A stretch of 64,000 nt of DNA, from contig NZ_FNJJ01000011.1 of NCBI RefSeq assembly GCF_900104265.1, positions 121,867-185,866 on the forward strand, in the 5' to 3' direction. Both the position numbers and the translations under genes were made by a program. Below, piece after piece: positions 51,924 to 59,599 of this stretch. Source of the stretch: Ectopseudomonas guguanensis. GTDB lineage: Bacteria; Pseudomonadota; Gammaproteobacteria; Pseudomonadales; Pseudomonadaceae. The number at the start of each line of letters is the position of its first letter. The stretch's first letter is position 1. Under the pieces are notes generated by a model, which was not told the DNA's origin, made no database searches, and saw only the letters and a program-made list of their open reading frames with translations.

Positions 51924-53405
51924 ATGTCCCAGGCACTGACCCTCTCCCGCGCGCTGCTGCTGACGGCCTGCACAGCCTGCAGCCTGAGCGCCCTAGGCGA
52001 TCCGGCGGCGCTGCATGCGCTCGACCCGCAATGGCAACAGCAGCAGCAACAGCGAACCAGCCAGCAGATCGTGCAGCACAGCCAGCCGCCGGCCTTCGAC
52101 CTGCCGGCACCGGCGCAGCGCGGCAACGCCAGCCTGGAGCCGATGTATTCCGCGCAGGCGGGCAGCTGGCCCTTCGAGCCGTTCGTGCACAACGGCCTGT
52201 TCCGCGCCATCGCCGGCTACCAGGCGCAACACCCGCGCGCCGTGGTGATCCGCGGCGGCAGCATCACCCTGGCGCAGCTGCAGGCCCAACTGAACGACCC
52301 GCAGGTCCTGCGTCGCCATGAAGACGGCTACCTGCTCAGCTACCCGCTGATGATCGCCGAGGATGGCGCCCTGCTCGTCGAGGATCAGGTGCTCTACCTC
52401 TTCGGCCCGTCGGGCACCGCGCTGATCAACCAGGGCCTGCTGCAGATAAAGGGCTCGCGTCTGGAAAGCTGGAGCGACGGCCGCGCACTGGCCACCGACC
52501 GCCCTACCCGCCCCTTCATCATGAACTGGGCCGGCAGCCGTCTGCAGGTGGCCGACTCGCACCTGGTCAAGATCGGCTACAACGCCAATTTTTCCCGCGG
52601 CATCAGCAGCGGCCTGAGCGCGCAGCAATCGGCCACCCGGCCGGCAGCGCGCATCCAGATCGACAACAGCCGTTTCGACAGCATGGCCAGCGCCCTGGAG
52701 CTGCGCCACAGCGAGGCCCTGATCCGCAACAACCAGTTCAGCCACCTGCAGCAGTACGGTATCGACCTGGGCAACAGCCGCTTCCTGATCGCAGGCAACC
52801 GCATCGACGGCGTGCAGCACAACAGCGGCATCCGCATCGGTGGCAGCAGCAGCGGGCGTATCGAGAACAACCTGATCCTGCACACCGGCAAGAGCGCCAT
52901 CGAAGTTAGCGAGCAGAGCGGCGCCCTGCTGATCCGGGACAACCGCCTCGGCGCCTCCAGGGGTTACGGCATGATGCTGCGGCAGATCAACGGCGGCGCC
53001 GGGCTTCTGATCGAGAACAACCTGATCGCCAACAGCCGCCTGAGCGCCATCGACGCCGGCGGCCTCGGTGGCGCGCTGATCGTCGACAACCGCATCCAGT
53101 CCACGCCGGAATACGCCATCAGCCTGCGCAACGAGCAGCTCACCGCAGGCCAACTGGTGATTACCGGCAACACCCTGGAAGGTATCGGCAAAGCCATGAT
53201 CCGCGTGGAGGGCATGCAGAACACCGTGCTGGGCAGCAACCAGTACCGCGCCAACCCGCTACTGCAGAACCTGCTGATTGGCGACCTGCTGCCGCTGCAA
53301 AGCCAGATCCTCGACAGCACCGTGCGGCGCAACTGCCACCTGCAGATATCCCAGCCGCTGAGCGACAACGCCGGCAGCAGCGACGTCACCACCTGCACCA
53401 ACTGA
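51924..53405 (+). CDS. AlgG-like right-handed beta-helix protein lacking the DPHD epimerase motif
   Basis: 493 residues with a signal peptide and a parallel beta-helix (repeats such as RIENNLILHTGKSAIEVS, LLIENNLIANSRLSAID). Segments aligning with AlgG are visible (VVIRGGSITLAQLQAQL; RPFIMNWAGSRLQVADSHLVKIGYNAN). Where AlgG has YGIDPHDRS, this protein has YGIDLGNSR (Y278-R286). The catalytic His and second Asp are missing and no DPHD occurs elsewhere. Known C5-epimerases keep this motif, so it is probably not an active mannuronan epimerase. It may retain only AlgG's protective scaffold role. Last gene of the operon, followed by a strong terminator. Confidence 0.82.
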   Translation: MSQALTLSRALLLTACTACSLSALGDPAALHALDPQWQQQQQQRTSQQIVQHSQPPAFDLPAPAQRGNASLEPMYSAQAGSWPFEPFVHNGLFRAIAGYQAQHPRAVVIRGGSITLAQLQAQLNDPQVLRRHEDGYLLSYPLMIAEDGALLVEDQVLYLFGPSGTALINQGLLQIKGSRLESWSDGRALATDRPTRPFIMNWAGSRLQVADSHLVKIGYNANFSRGISSGLSAQQSATRPAARIQIDNSRFDSMASALELRHSEALIRNNQFSHLQQYGIDLGNSRFLIAGNRIDGVQHNSGIRIGGSSSGRIENNLILHTGKSAIEVSEQSGALLIRDNRLGASRGYGMMLRQINGGAGLLIENNLIANSRLSAIDAGGLGGALIVDNRIQSTPEYAISLRNEQLTAGQLVITGNTLEGIGKAMIRVEGMQNTVLGSNQYRANPLLQNLLIGDLLPLQSQILDSTVRRNCHLQISQPLSDNAGSSDVTTCTN

Positions 53406-53420
53406 CCGTCCCGGTCGCGG

Positions 53421-53460
53421 CGCAAAGCCTGCACCCTTGCAACGGGATGCAGGCTTTGCG
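53421..53460. terminator. Bidirectional terminator between the alg operon and the PL7 lyase
   Basis: Perfect 13-bp stem CGCAAAGCCTGCA / TGCAGGCTTTGCG with a 14-nt loop, 15 bp past the AlgG-like stop and 3 bp past the lyase stop. It can serve both convergent units. Confidence 0.75.
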
Positions 53461-53463
53461 GCA

Positions 53464-54141
53464 TCAGCGGTGCTCGACCTGCAGGTTTGAAAACACCGCA
53501 GCGCCGGCACTGGTTTCGTTGCCGCTGTTGTCGAGCGTGTAGACCCCCGCCTTGAAGTACAGACCGTGGCTCGCCCATGCGGAATTGAGCACGCCGCTCC
53601 AGCTTCTGAAGGTCCCATCCGGCTCGACCAGACCGATAGTCAGCCTGCCGTTCTTCGCCAGAAAGACTTCATAACTGAATTCCTGGTTCATCTTGATCCT
53701 GCTCGACAGCAGGATCTTGGTGGAATTCTCGCTGGCCGGATTGCCCCGAAACGAGATCACCACATTGCCGTAGCCATTGGCCAGGGCCTGATAGCCCAGC
53801 ATCAGCAGCGGCGAAACACTGTTCTTCGAGTGGATCTGGGAGAAGGTCACCAGCCCGTTCGAAGGTACCTGAGCGATCTTCGCCGTGGCCGTCAGCACGT
53901 TATCGGCAGCAGTGTAGGACCAGTTGCGCAAAGTGCCGTTGGCGAAGGTTTCGCGCAACTCGCTGCGCGGGTAGACCGAGTTGGCGGTGGTGGAACCGTT
54001 GACCGGTGCCCAGAAGAAAATCCTGCCGTCCTTGCACTGAAAGTAGTGATCCTGATAGCCCCCGGCCAGAACGGGGGTAGAAATGACAGCAGCAGGAACA
54101 CCTACGGGGAGAGTCAGGTTCCAGGTGGACAGGTCGATCAT
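53464..54141 (-). CDS. Alginate lyase, polysaccharide lyase family 7
   Basis: 225 residues. The three PL7 regions are present: YPRSELRE, TFSQIHSK (QIH) and YFKAGVYTLDN. Beta-jelly-roll enzyme that cuts alginate by beta-elimination. No signal peptide: the chosen start (ATG 54141, GGAG 9 nt upstream) leads straight into the domain (MIDLSTWNLTLP). It would therefore act in the cytoplasm or leave by a non-Sec route, as reported for the similar-sized P. aeruginosa PL7 enzyme. It converges on the alg operon and is probably part of the same functional unit. Confidence 0.9.
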   Translation of the reverse strand: MIDLSTWNLTLPVGVPAAVISTPVLAGGYQDHYFQCKDGRIFFWAPVNGSTTANSVYPRSELRETFANGTLRNWSYTAADNVLTATAKIAQVPSNGLVTFSQIHSKNSVSPLLMLGYQALANGYGNVVISFRGNPASENSTKILLSSRIKMNQEFSYEVFLAKNGRLTIGLVEPDGTFRSWSGVLNSAWASHGLYFKAGVYTLDNSGNETSAGAAVFSNLQVEHR

Positions 54142-54666
54142 GGGGCGGTACTCCAAGGGTAGAACGGCGGTCGTACGCCCGATCTATCCGTGATGGTGCT
54201 ACCTCCCTTGGCGAAGCCTTGCAGCATCGCGTCGAGCGTGGGTGCGGAGGATATCGGCAGTTTCAGCCACAGTTAACGACCATCCGTCACCTTGCTGACG
54301 CTATTTTTTTGACGATAAAAATCAGAGGGTCTAGAAAAATCTATCCAACGGCTCACCGCCAAGGAATTTCTCCAGCACCACGCCGCGCAAAGCCCCGCAA
54401 CAGAAGCGCTCGGAGCCAAATGGCGTCTTGCAGAAATGTGCGTCAGCTCGCGCTTTGCGATGCGGCGAAGCACTTCGAATGCACCAGCCATTCGTCGCCG
54501 TCCCAGACGGACCACCCGGAAACGACAAAGCCCCGAACCGCAATACGATTCGGGCTTTGGTTTGGATATGACTATGCGCTACACGCCTCTAGCGGCGGAT
54601 CATTTGCGGTCCGCTTCAATCCCATCGATACCTTTGAAACACTCCTCAAGGGTTGAGCGCAAGGGC
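54142..54666. other. 525 bp without a supported gene
   Basis: Several short frames are open but none has a ribosome-binding site or family character. The only clear element is a hairpin (54527-54558). The stretch may be scar tissue of an insertion between the alg operon and the tRNA-Ser locus. Confidence 0.4.
54527..54558. terminator. Terminator-like hairpin
   Basis: AAAGCCC-C-GAA pairs with TTC-GGGCTTT (one bulged C), loop 11 nt, followed by GGTTTGG on the plus strand and by TTGTCGTTT on the minus strand. It lies about 110 bp downstream of the DUF4124 gene end on the minus strand. Confidence 0.5.
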
Positions 54667-55194
54667 TTAACGCCGCTGAGCTCGGCTCATGCCTTCTCTG
54701 ATCGCTTCTTCAGCTAAGCCCGAGCACACAATCAAGCCCAGGCCTTCAGATAGGCATCTGTAGCGCTTTTCATCCATTCCAGAACTGGTTATGCAGTTTT
54801 GAAAGGTTATGCGCTCCTCAATCCCTTTGAAGTTTTTCTGCCCCTCCACATAGTCCGCAGCAGAAATCTTTTTAGCCAGCATCTGCTGTTTCGCTATGTC
54901 TCTCAGGTTCTCAATGTCCTCTATTGTCCACCGTATTGCACTGGTGCACATCTGCTTCTTCGAGGCCTTGAGCGGGTTTGTTGAGGTGCTAAAGGACGGC
55001 GGTGGAGGCGGCGCGACATTGCCTTCTCCTATGTAGCCGTGATTGATTTTTACAGGCTCGATATTTGGCTGGGCTACAGGAGGCTGGCTGCTGAAATGCT
55101 TCCGCCCATTTTCATCAACCCAGGTGTACACCTGTCCATGTGCAAATGTGGCAAGAAACGCCACTACCAGCGGAACCATCCTGTGTCCGAGCAT
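54667..55194 (-). CDS. Secreted DUF4124-domain protein
   Basis: 175 residues from the chosen ATG 55194 (GGGAC about 8 nt upstream). Signal peptide ending FAHG, then the DUF4124 pattern QVYTWVDENGRKHFSSQPP, a proline-rich linker (VAPPPPPSF), and a helical C-terminal part with four cysteines (MCTSAIRW, QNCITSS, RCLSEG, VCSGLAEEA). Probably periplasmic; function unknown. A 12-C tract lies about 100 bp upstream. Confidence 0.72.
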   Translation of the reverse strand: MLGHRMVPLVVAFLATFAHGQVYTWVDENGRKHFSSQPPVAQPNIEPVKINHGYIGEGNVAPPPPPSFSTSTNPLKASKKQMCTSAIRWTIEDIENLRDIAKQQMLAKKISAADYVEGQKNFKGIEERITFQNCITSSGMDEKRYRCLSEGLGLIVCSGLAEEAIREGMSRAQRR

Positions 55195-55294
55195 GCATAA
55201 AGTCCCTTTAGCGCGGTTAATTCGCGAACTAAATCTAATGCTCTGAAACAAGAAGCGCCAGGGGTTCGGCGTTTTTTCAATTTTTAATACCTTG

Positions 55295-55306
55295 CCCCCC
55301 CCCCCC
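55295..55306. repeat. Homopolymer tract of 12 C
   Basis: Twelve consecutive C between the divergent DUF4124 gene and the ParD-like antitoxin gene, 101 bp from the former and 97 bp from the latter. Such tracts are prone to slippage. The count could also be a sequencing artefact. Confidence 0.8.
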
Positions 55307-55358
55307 GATCCGATGACGCGTGCTTTACAGTGCCGCGAGCATCGCTTAGCACATACAT

Positions 55359-55372
55359 AACGTATATGCGTT
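55359..55372. promoter_or_regulatory. Candidate antitoxin operator
   Basis: AACGTATATGCGTT is a near-palindrome (one mismatched pair) 31 bp upstream of the antitoxin ATG. This is the place and size expected for an autoregulatory RHH operator. Confidence 0.45.
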
Positions 55373-55403
55373 GCAGTTACGAATTGACCGATAGGTGACG
55401 ACC

Positions 55404-55679
55404 ATGGCCAAAGAAGCCGTTTTCAATCTGAAGCTTGAGCCCGAACTGCGCGAAGACTTCATGGCAGCCGCTCAAGCCGCACACCGGCCGGCCTCCCAAG
55501 TCATGCGCGATCTTATGCGCGACTTCATTCGCCAACAGCAACAGGCCAAAGAGCATGATGAATTCGTGCAACGCAAGGTTGCTGCCGCCAGGACATCGAT
55601 TGAGGCTGGCCGGGGCCGCGCCAATGATGATGTAGAAGCTGAATTCGCCGCTCGCCGAGCCAAGGCTCTGGGTCACTGA
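55404..55679 (+). CDS. ParD-like ribbon-helix-helix antitoxin
   Basis: 91 residues. N-terminal RHH (AVFNLKLEPELREDFMAAAQAAHRPASQVMRDLMRDFIRQQ), then a charged C-terminal tail expected to bind the toxin (EHDEFVQRKVAAARTSIEAGRG ... VEAEFAARRAKALG). ATG 55404 follows AGGTG; GTG 55395 is also in frame. Its TGA overlaps the toxin ATG by one base, the usual coupling. The gene is intact while its toxin partner is broken. Confidence 0.85.
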   Translation: MAKEAVFNLKLEPELREDFMAAAQAAHRPASQVMRDLMRDFIRQQQQAKEHDEFVQRKVAAARTSIEAGRGRANDDVEAEFAARRAKALGH

Positions 55680-55962
55680 TGCAGGTCATTTGGACACCCG
55701 AGGCACTGCCGGATCGTCTGGATATCTGGGGATACATCGCAACCGATAACCACGCGCTGCCGTGCACATGGACGAGCTATTCAGTGCTGCGGCAGCCAGT
55801 CTGGCTGACTCCCCCGACAAGGGCAGGCTGGGAACGGTGGCCGGGACTCACGAGCTGATTCCCCACGAAAACTACCGCCCTGTCTATCAGGCTGAGCCTG
55901 ACGCCGCCTGGATTCTCGCCCTGATGCACGTCGCCAGGATGTGGCCGCCGATCCAGAGCTAG
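55679..55962 (+). pseudogene. ParE-family toxin, frameshifted
   Basis: The first part reads MQVIWTPEALPDRLDIWGYIATDN, a ParE start. The family sequence then continues one frame over from about 55754 (AAVHMDELFSAAAASLADSPDKGRLG ... VHARMWPP-type ending, stop at 55962). Restoring one C in the GATAACCACGCG region (about 55745) would rejoin the frames. As written, the product would end out of frame and be inactive. Confidence 0.85.
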
Positions 55963-55979
55963 CTGTCACGCAACGCAAT

Positions 55980-56001
55980 TCCCCCAAGATTCCCCCAAAC
56001 G
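55980..56001. other. Paired C-rich motif beside tRNA-Ser
   Basis: Two copies of ATTCCCCCAA in tandem (about 55979-56000). The second continues as CCCCCAAACG, shared with the motif at 11421-11431 inside the island beside the tRNA-Arg attachment repeat. This suggests a trace of an element that once used tRNA-Ser. No repeat of the tRNA-Ser 3' end was found in the window. Confidence 0.4.
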
Positions 56002-56003
56002 AA

Positions 56004-56037
56004 AAAGGCTCCAGACCGTTACCAGTCTGGAGCCTTT
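56004..56037 (-). terminator. Terminator of tRNA-Ser
   Basis: 13-bp perfect stem AAAGGCTCCAGAC / GTCTGGAGCCTTT with an 8-nt loop, then TTTTTC on the minus strand, 4 bp past the tRNA 3' end. Confidence 0.85.
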
Positions 56038-56041
56038 AAAA

Positions 56042-56131
56042 TGGCGGGAAGATAGGGATTTGAACCCTAGGTGCCATTGCTGACACAACGGATTTCGAAT
56101 CCGTCCCGTTCGACCACTCCGGCATCTTCCC
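56042..56131 (-). tRNA. tRNA-Ser (anticodon CGA)
   Basis: A 90-nt tRNA with encoded CCA. Acceptor GGGAAGA pairs with TCTTCCC, the anticodon stem-loop GGATTCGAAATCC gives anticodon CGA, the long variable arm is of class II type, and the T-arm is AGGGTTCAAATCCCT. It reads Ser UCG. Same neighbour (purC) as in P. aeruginosa. Confidence 0.95.
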
Positions 56132-56249
56132 AAGCGGCGCGCATCATAACAGCTGAATGCGCTTTGGCGAAGCTTATTTTGAAAAATTTTCGTGTTCTAT
56201 CAGGCGCTTGTGAAAAGGCCGGAGTATGCCCGGCCCTCTTTCGCCAGGA

Positions 56250-57119
56250 TCAGGCGGTCAGCCGGGTCAGCGCTTCGCGGTACTTGTCGGCAGTTTTCTG
56301 CGCGACGTCCGCCGGCACGGCCGGGGCCGGGGGCTGTTTGTTCCAGCCGGTGGACTCCAGCCAGTCGCGCACGAACTGCTTGTCGAAGCTTGGCGGGTTG
56401 CTGCCTTCTGCGTAGCTGTCGGCGGGCCAGAAGCGGCTGGAGTCCGGGGTCAGCACCTCGTCCATCAGGGTCAGGGTGCCGTCTTCGTCCAGGCCGAATT
56501 CGAACTTGGTGTCGGCGATGATGATGCCGCGAGTGGCGGCGTACTCGACAGCCGTGGTGTACAGCTTGATCGCGGTGTCACGCACCTTGGCGGCCAGCTC
56601 GGCGCCGATGATGGCTTCGCACTGCGCGAAGCTGATGTTCTCGTCGTGATCGCCCACGGCGGCCTTGGTCGAGGGGGTGAAGATCGGTTGCGGCAGCTTG
56701 GCCGCTTCCTTCAGACCAGCCGGCAGGGCGATGCCGCACACGGTGCCGCTCTTCTGGTATTCCTTCCAGCCGGAGCCGACGATATAGCCGCGCACGATGG
56801 CCTCCACGGCGACCGGCTTGAGGCGCTTGGCGACGACCGCGCGGCCTTCGACCAGTGGCAGCTCGGCTGCCGGCACGACGTCTTCGACCTTGTCACCGGT
56901 GAAGTGGTTGGGCACCACGCCGGCCAGCTTGTCGAACCAGAAGTTGGAGATGGCAGTGAGAATCTTGCCCTTTTCCGGAATCGGTTGTTCGAGGATCACG
57001 TCGAACGCCGACAGACGATCGGTGGCCACCATCAGCATGCGCTTGTCGTCGATTTCGTAGAGGTCGCGGACCTTGCCCGAGTAGATCTTCTTCAGGCTCA
57101 GGGTGGTGGGTGTGCTCAT
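56250..57119 (-). CDS. purC: SAICAR synthetase, long form
   Basis: 289 residues from ATG 57119. It joins CAIR and aspartate in purine synthesis. Seen: KIYSGKVRDLYEIDDKRMLMVATDRLSAFDVILEQPIPEKG, VEAIVRGYIVGSGWKEYQ, DHDENISF and ADTKFEFGLDEDGTLTLMDEVLTPDSSRFW. This is the roughly 290-300-residue type seen in beta-proteobacteria and yeast. The Pseudomonas enzyme I know is about 236 residues with a different N-terminus (GKAKSVYKTDD). It lies between bamC and tRNA-Ser, the same place as the short form in P. aeruginosa. Confidence 0.92.
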   Translation of the reverse strand: MSTPTTLSLKKIYSGKVRDLYEIDDKRMLMVATDRLSAFDVILEQPIPEKGKILTAISNFWFDKLAGVVPNHFTGDKVEDVVPAAELPLVEGRAVVAKRLKPVAVEAIVRGYIVGSGWKEYQKSGTVCGIALPAGLKEAAKLPQPIFTPSTKAAVGDHDENISFAQCEAIIGAELAAKVRDTAIKLYTTAVEYAATRGIIIADTKFEFGLDEDGTLTLMDEVLTPDSSRFWPADSYAEGSNPPSFDKQFVRDWLESTGWNKQPPAPAVPADVAQKTADKYREALTRLTA

Positions 57120-57150
57120 GTCGGCATTTCCGTTTCTGGCAAACAAAACA

Positions 57151-57174
57151 GGCGAAACCTTTGCGGGTTTCGCC
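57151..57174 (-). terminator. Terminator after bamC
   Basis: Stem GGCGAAACC / GGTTTCGCC with a 6-nt loop, followed on the minus strand by TGTTTTGTTT. It separates bamC from purC. Confidence 0.75.
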
Positions 57175-57206
57175 CATCGATTAGCGGCTGGAGCGCAGTG
57201 CGCTGA

Positions 57207-58328
57207 TCAGCCGAGATTATCCTGGATCAGGCTCAGCACGCGGCGCGACACGTCGGCCGGGGCTACGGTGTTGAGATCCTTCTCCACGGTGACCTGCACG
57301 CCATCACCCACCGGGGTCAGACGCACCTGGTAGCGCTCGGCGCGGGCTTCGATCTCTTCCTTGCTCGGCGCGCTGCCGAACATGCGACCGAAGAAGCCGG
57401 GCTTCTGTTCGTTGACCTGGGCGCCTTCGGCCAGGTTGATGTAGTACAGGCCCAGGCTGCGGTTGAGGTCGTCGACGCGCACGTCGCCCAGCTCCAGCGA
57501 ACGGCCAACGCCGGACCAGGCGCGGTCGAAATCGGCGCCGAGGTTGAGTACCGGGTTGCCGTTGCCGTCTTCGCTCAGGCTGACGCGGCTCGGCGCATCG
57601 AAGTCGCGGGCAGCGAGCAGCGATACGGAACCGCCCTGCTCCACGCCGCGCGCCATGCTTACCAGCATTTCGTCGAGCAGTGCCGCTTCCAGGCTGGCGT
57701 TGCCGCCTCGGGCGGCGAAATCGACATCGGCCGTGCTGCCGGCAGGACGCTCGACACTGGTGACGAAGACTTCACTGGTGTTGCGCTGCACGCCGGGCTC
57801 GATACGCACGCGCACGCGGGTCTCGGCGTCCGGCGCAACGCCGGAAACGCGACTGCTGAGGCGGCGCGCCATACCGGCGGAAAGCTCGTCGAAACGCTGC
57901 CAGCTGGTGGTGAACTCACCGACCTGCGGGCGCTCGCTGGCAATGCGGAAACCGTTGTCTTCGAAGAACTGACGCGCCAGCGGCCAGACTTCGGCCGGCA
58001 CACGCTGAGCCACCACCCAGCGCGAGTCACCGCTGCGCTGCAGGCTGAACTCGCGCTCGTCGGCGCGCACCTGCAGGCCTTGCGGACGCGGCACTTCGAA
58101 CTTGCCGGAGGTTTCGGTGCTGTTGGCCACCTGCGCAGGCACCGGCAGCAGCGGGTCGAGGCGCTTGGCCTGGACGTCGGCCGGCAGGCGCATCGGCGCG
58201 GTCTGGCGCGCCTCGAGGTAATCGCTGCCGCGATCACGGAAGTAGCCATTTTCACCCCAGAGCCAGCCGCAACCGCTGGTGCTGGAAACGATCAGAGCAA
58301 GGGCGGAGAATCCGGCCAGTCGCTTCAT
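57207..58328 (-). CDS. bamC: Outer-membrane assembly lipoprotein BamC
   Basis: 373 residues. Lipoprotein signal with lipobox STSGC (MKRLAGFSALALIVSSTSGC). An unstructured N-terminal segment (NGYFRDRGSDYLEARQTAPMRLP) is followed by two helix-grip domains. Component of the BAM complex that inserts outer-membrane proteins. The start at 58328 gives the clean lipoprotein signal. It follows dapA by 16 bp, forming the conserved dapA-bamC operon. Confidence 0.94.
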   Translation of the reverse strand: MKRLAGFSALALIVSSTSGCGWLWGENGYFRDRGSDYLEARQTAPMRLPADVQAKRLDPLLPVPAQVANSTETSGKFEVPRPQGLQVRADEREFSLQRSGDSRWVVAQRVPAEVWPLARQFFEDNGFRIASERPQVGEFTTSWQRFDELSAGMARRLSSRVSGVAPDAETRVRVRIEPGVQRNTSEVFVTSVERPAGSTADVDFAARGGNASLEAALLDEMLVSMARGVEQGGSVSLLAARDFDAPSRVSLSEDGNGNPVLNLGADFDRAWSGVGRSLELGDVRVDDLNRSLGLYYINLAEGAQVNEQKPGFFGRMFGSAPSKEEIEARAERYQVRLTPVGDGVQVTVEKDLNTVAPADVSRRVLSLIQDNLG

Positions 58329-58344
58329 GCGTAGAATCCTTGAG

Positions 58345-59223
58345 TTAAGCCAATACACCGCACTGGCGCATGGCCTGGCGCAGCGGTTCGTGACAGCGCG
58401 GGCTGAGCCAGGTCAGCGGCAGACGGATACCGTCGCCCATCAGGCCCATTTCGTGCAGCGCCCATTTCACCGGAATCGGGTTGGATTCGAGGAACAGCGC
58501 CTTGTGCAGGGGCATCAGACGGTCGTTGATGGCGCGGGCGATGGCAGCCTCGCCACGCATGGCCGCGGCGCACAGATCGCTCATGGCGCGCGGCGCGACG
58601 TTGGCGGTGACGGAGATGTTGCCCTTGCCGCCAAGCAGCATCAGCTCGACGGCGGTGGCGTCGTCACCGGAGTAGACGAGGAAATCCTTGCTGACGCGGT
58701 CCAGGACTTCCTGGGCGCGCTGCAGGTCGCCGGTGGCTTCCTTGATGCCGACGATGTTGGCGATCTTCGACAGGCGCTCGACGGTTTCCGGGAGCATGTC
58801 GCATACAGTGCGGCCGGGGACGTTGTAGAGAATCTGCGGAATGGCCACGGCTTCGGCGATATGGCGAAAATGCAGGTACAGGCCTTCCTGGGTCGGCTTG
58901 TTGTAGTACGGGGTCACCAGCAGGCAGGCATCGGCGCCGACTTCCTGGGCGGCGCGGGTCAGCTCGACCGACTCGCGGGTGGAGTTGCCACCGGTACCGG
59001 CGATCACCGGAATACGGCCGGCGACCTGTTTGACCACGCGCTTGATCACTTCGATGTGCTCGGGCACTTCCAGCGTGGCGGACTCACCGGTGGTGCCGAC
59101 CGCGACGATGGCATTGGTCCCCTCCTGCAGGTGGAAATCCACCAATCTGCTCAGGGCCTCCCAATCCAGACCACCCTGCGCATCCATGGGCGTGACCAGT
59201 GCCACCATACTGCCCGCAATCAT
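58345..59223 (-). CDS. dapA: 4-hydroxy-tetrahydrodipicolinate synthase
   Basis: 292 residues, first step of the lysine/diaminopimelate branch. MIAGSMVALVTPM start, GTTGESATL, LYNVPGRT (catalytic Tyr) and GIKEATGD (Schiff-base Lys). The frame is open far upstream, but the family start is ATG 59223. Divergent from the gcvR-like gene. Confidence 0.97.
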   Translation of the reverse strand: MIAGSMVALVTPMDAQGGLDWEALSRLVDFHLQEGTNAIVAVGTTGESATLEVPEHIEVIKRVVKQVAGRIPVIAGTGGNSTRESVELTRAAQEVGADACLLVTPYYNKPTQEGLYLHFRHIAEAVAIPQILYNVPGRTVCDMLPETVERLSKIANIVGIKEATGDLQRAQEVLDRVSKDFLVYSGDDATAVELMLLGGKGNISVTANVAPRAMSDLCAAAMRGEAAIARAINDRLMPLHKALFLESNPIPVKWALHEMGLMGDGIRLPLTWLSPRCHEPLRQAMRQCGVLA

Positions 59224-59599
59224 GCAACCGCTCCTGCCGGAAAAATTGAGCCGTAATGGTACTGGTGCCACCAATCCGGCACAAGCAACGGACAAGGGCT
59301 TATCCGGTCGTTCAAGAAGTATCCGGGTTGGCGGGACCGCCTCGAAAACCAGCGCAAGATGCTCATGCGCAAGGCGCACGCTGCGCTTTGCCGGCCGCGC
59401 CATCCGCCGGGCCGTACTGCGGCAGTGACTCACACTGCTCGTTGCGCCCTGTCCTGCCTGCCTCGCCCATGTTCGAGCGGCCGGCCGTCGTCCGATGGGC
59501 GAGGTTCCGCCATTCCCCTGCGCGGTGCTTTTCGCTAACCTGCTGCCTTTGGTCTGCGGCCACTCGTGCGCGGACCGTTCATCGCTTTAGGAAGGCTGC
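59224..59599. other. Divergent promoter region dapA / gcvR-like
   Basis: 376 bp without a supported gene. Open frames here are unsupported extensions. It must hold the promoters for both directions. No recognisable operator. Confidence 0.4.

Noticed and set aside
54219..54656. Possible 145-residue plus-strand gene
   Set aside because: No ribosome-binding site, no domain character, and it runs through a terminator-like hairpin.
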